64,000 bases of DNA from Orcinus orca (taxonomy: Eukaryota; Chordata; Mammalia; Artiodactyla; Delphinidae): positions 158,325,640 to 158,389,639 of the forward strand of contig NC_064559.1 in assembly GCF_937001465.1 (NCBI RefSeq), read 5' to 3'. Position 1 is the stretch's first letter; every line of letters starts with the position of its first letter. This document shows positions 62,267 to 64,000 of the stretch, piece after piece. The notes under the pieces were generated by a model. That model worked only from the letters and a program-made list of their open reading frames with translations, ran no database searches and was not told the origin of the DNA. A program made the translations under genes and the position numbers.

Positions 62267-62774
62267 CTGAAATGAAAAATAAATCAAACCTTGTTTTAGC
62301 CTTTTGATAGAATTTAAATTATTTATTATTAATATGTTTATCATATGACTTAAGAACATACTTTCTAGCTTGTCCTTCTGGTACACATTTTATGAGGAAA
62401 ATTTTAGTACTATGAATTGATTAATAAAAAAGCATGAAATTCTGATTTTTTGGTTGCATATTAACTGATAATGTTCATAGAAAAGGAAAGAAACCTCCTT
62501 TACGCCAACCCCTCCATTTGCTCTAAAGCTAACTCATGTCATGTTAGTTACTTAATTTCCTTTCCTAACTACAGAAAGACTACAGAAAGAATTCATCAAC
62601 AGGTTCTAAAGAAATTATGTGAAACTCAATACACGAATATACAGCACCAAAAATAACTAAGTGTAAAAAAATTAATTCACACAGTTTATAGTTAGTGTAA
62701 AAGCACCTTTAAAAATCTGAGATCTAAAGAGATGTTCTGCATTTGGAAATAGATTTTTCTAATGTCTACTCTTT

Positions 62775-63260
62775 AGTCTCTACTATAGCCTACAAGATAC
62801 TGCACACGGTAGCCTCTCTATACAGCCCAGTCCCCTGCCTTGCAGGATATGTTCCAGTTACTCTGCTTTTTCATATCCTAGAACAAATAAAGCTCTTTCC
62901 TGTGTCAGGGATTTCGTATGTAGTATTCTCACTGCTTAGAAGATTCATACCTTTTCACATATATATCTCATCTTCCTCTTTCAAGTTTAAGCTTAAGTGT
63001 CACTTCTGCAGAGAGAGTGGCTCTGGTCCCCCAATCTCCTTCACTCCCCCGCTGTTCTCTACTTTGGCCACTGGCTTGTTCCCTTCAAAACACTTTTGAA
63101 ATGATTTTATTAATTTTGCATTTAATCAGTCATCCTCCTTCATGGAATGTCCATGAGGGCAGAATTTTTGACTATTTTATTCATCACTGTGCCTCTTTAT
63201 TACAAGCTTACTTTATGTAGGCATTAAAGTGTATTTGTTGAGTAGATGAATGAATTCACA
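62775..63260 (+). mobile_element. L2 3' region
   Basis: aagcttaagtgtcacttctg, ggaatgtccatgagggcaga and atttgttgagtagatgaatg follow the L2 3' end in order. Confidence 0.75.
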
Positions 63261-63399
63261 CACATTGATGATCAACTTTTTATTATGGGGACAAAAGATA
63301 AAAGTCTGAACTTGGTAGAACAATATACATTTTTATTTTTTTAAAAAAAGTTTAAAAACATTTAATGACTCCAACCTTTGGCAATAATAAAGTCACCTT

Positions 63400-63600
63400 T
63401 TTAAGAGATAGTAGTCTGAAAAATCACTGGAAAAGAAAGCAGAAGATCTGAGTTTGTAATTGGGTTTTGCCGTTTACTAGCTCCGTGATCTGGGGAAGTC
63501 ACTTCACTTCTATGAGGCTGGGTTTCTTCATTGAGAAGGTGGGGATAAACAGTTTATATCCTGCCAAGAGTTGCTAGAAATATCTAATAGTAATATGTGT
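63400..63600 (+). mobile_element. MIR
   Basis: tagctccgtgatctggggaa, cacttctatgaggctgggtt and aaggtggggataaacagttt are diverged MIR core phrases. Confidence 0.75.
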
Positions 63601-64000
63601 CAAAATATTTCACAATATAGAATTCTAAAAAAAATTGTAATAATTATGATTATGGCATTTTAAAGGTTTAATTTATTTTTTCAGTACTGAATAGATTCTG
63701 GTATTATTCTACCATTTTTCAAGTCTTGCTTATTTGTCTTATTCAACCAAAGAGTATCAATATTACATTCAGATATCACTGACTGTAAACATCTTAAAGT
63801 CTTTGTTAAAGACGTATTCCCTAAAATTTTTAAATAAAATCTTACCTACTCTAAAAATGGTGCCCTTTAACCGTATTACTTTTTTCTGTTCATGGACTTG
63901 ATCTTTTATTTACTTATCTTTTTTATACTACTAAGTTAATATAGGAAGCATACAATAAGGAAGAAAACAATTCATTGTAAATTGGTAATTGTAAAAATAT

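Larger units (their letters stand above)
62267..64000 (-). other. EFCAB7 intron, partial
   Basis: Upstream intron of the gene, containing L2 and MIR. I did not find the preceding EFCAB7 exon before the right edge. Confidence 0.8.

Noticed and set aside
1..64000. CRISPR arrays, operons, phage or bacterial systems
   Set aside because: The window is mammalian, with spliced genes and retroelements; no evenly spaced repeat array is present.

Overview
The window is mammalian nuclear DNA, most likely from a cetacean. Eight closely similar copies of a short tRNA-derived SINE of the cetacean/hippo CHR-2 type are present, six of them with clear target-site duplications, alongside an older CHR-1-like SINE, cetartiodactyl-type LINE-1 and ancient mammalian repeats (MIR, L2, MLT1, Tigger1). 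Family names are recalled from memory, not searched. The organism call is inference.

Two protein-coding genes are partly contained, both on the minus strand. From about 34.4 kb down to the left edge lies the 5' part of PGM1 (phosphoglucomutase 1). The ubiquitous first exon (1A) sits in a CpG island at 34.29 kb, the duplicated alternative first exon (1B, muscle type) at 12.99 kb, and exons 2 to 6 follow down to 1.27 kb. The six joined exons keep one open frame, with the phosphoserine loop (Ser117) and the metal loop (Asp288/290/292). Exons 7 to 11 lie off the left edge. At the right, 62.27 to 58.66 kb, are the last three coding exons of EFCAB7, ending in a natural stop. EFCAB7 lying upstream of PGM1 on the same strand agrees with the human order on chromosome 1p31.3 as recalled.

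Just past the EFCAB7 stop lies a processed pseudogene of GDE1 (glycerophosphodiester phosphodiesterase 1), with a stop at codon 4, a damaged active site, an internal deletion and frameshifts. A CHR-2 SINE has landed downstream of it, probably in its 3' tail. The 24-kb space between PGM1 and EFCAB7 holds mostly repeats: an older LINE-1 (43.3 to 51.6 kb) split by a younger, nearly full-length but dead LINE-1 (45.5 to 50.75 kb), an MLT1 LTR, SINEs, and an ancient L2-like element interrupted by an L1M fragment.

I found no operon, CRISPR array, functional RNA gene or undescribed system. The observations most worth checking are a GC-AG splice site in PGM1 intron 3, retention of both duplicated PGM1 first exons, the GDE1 retrocopy next to the EFCAB7 3' end, and the datable nested insertions.
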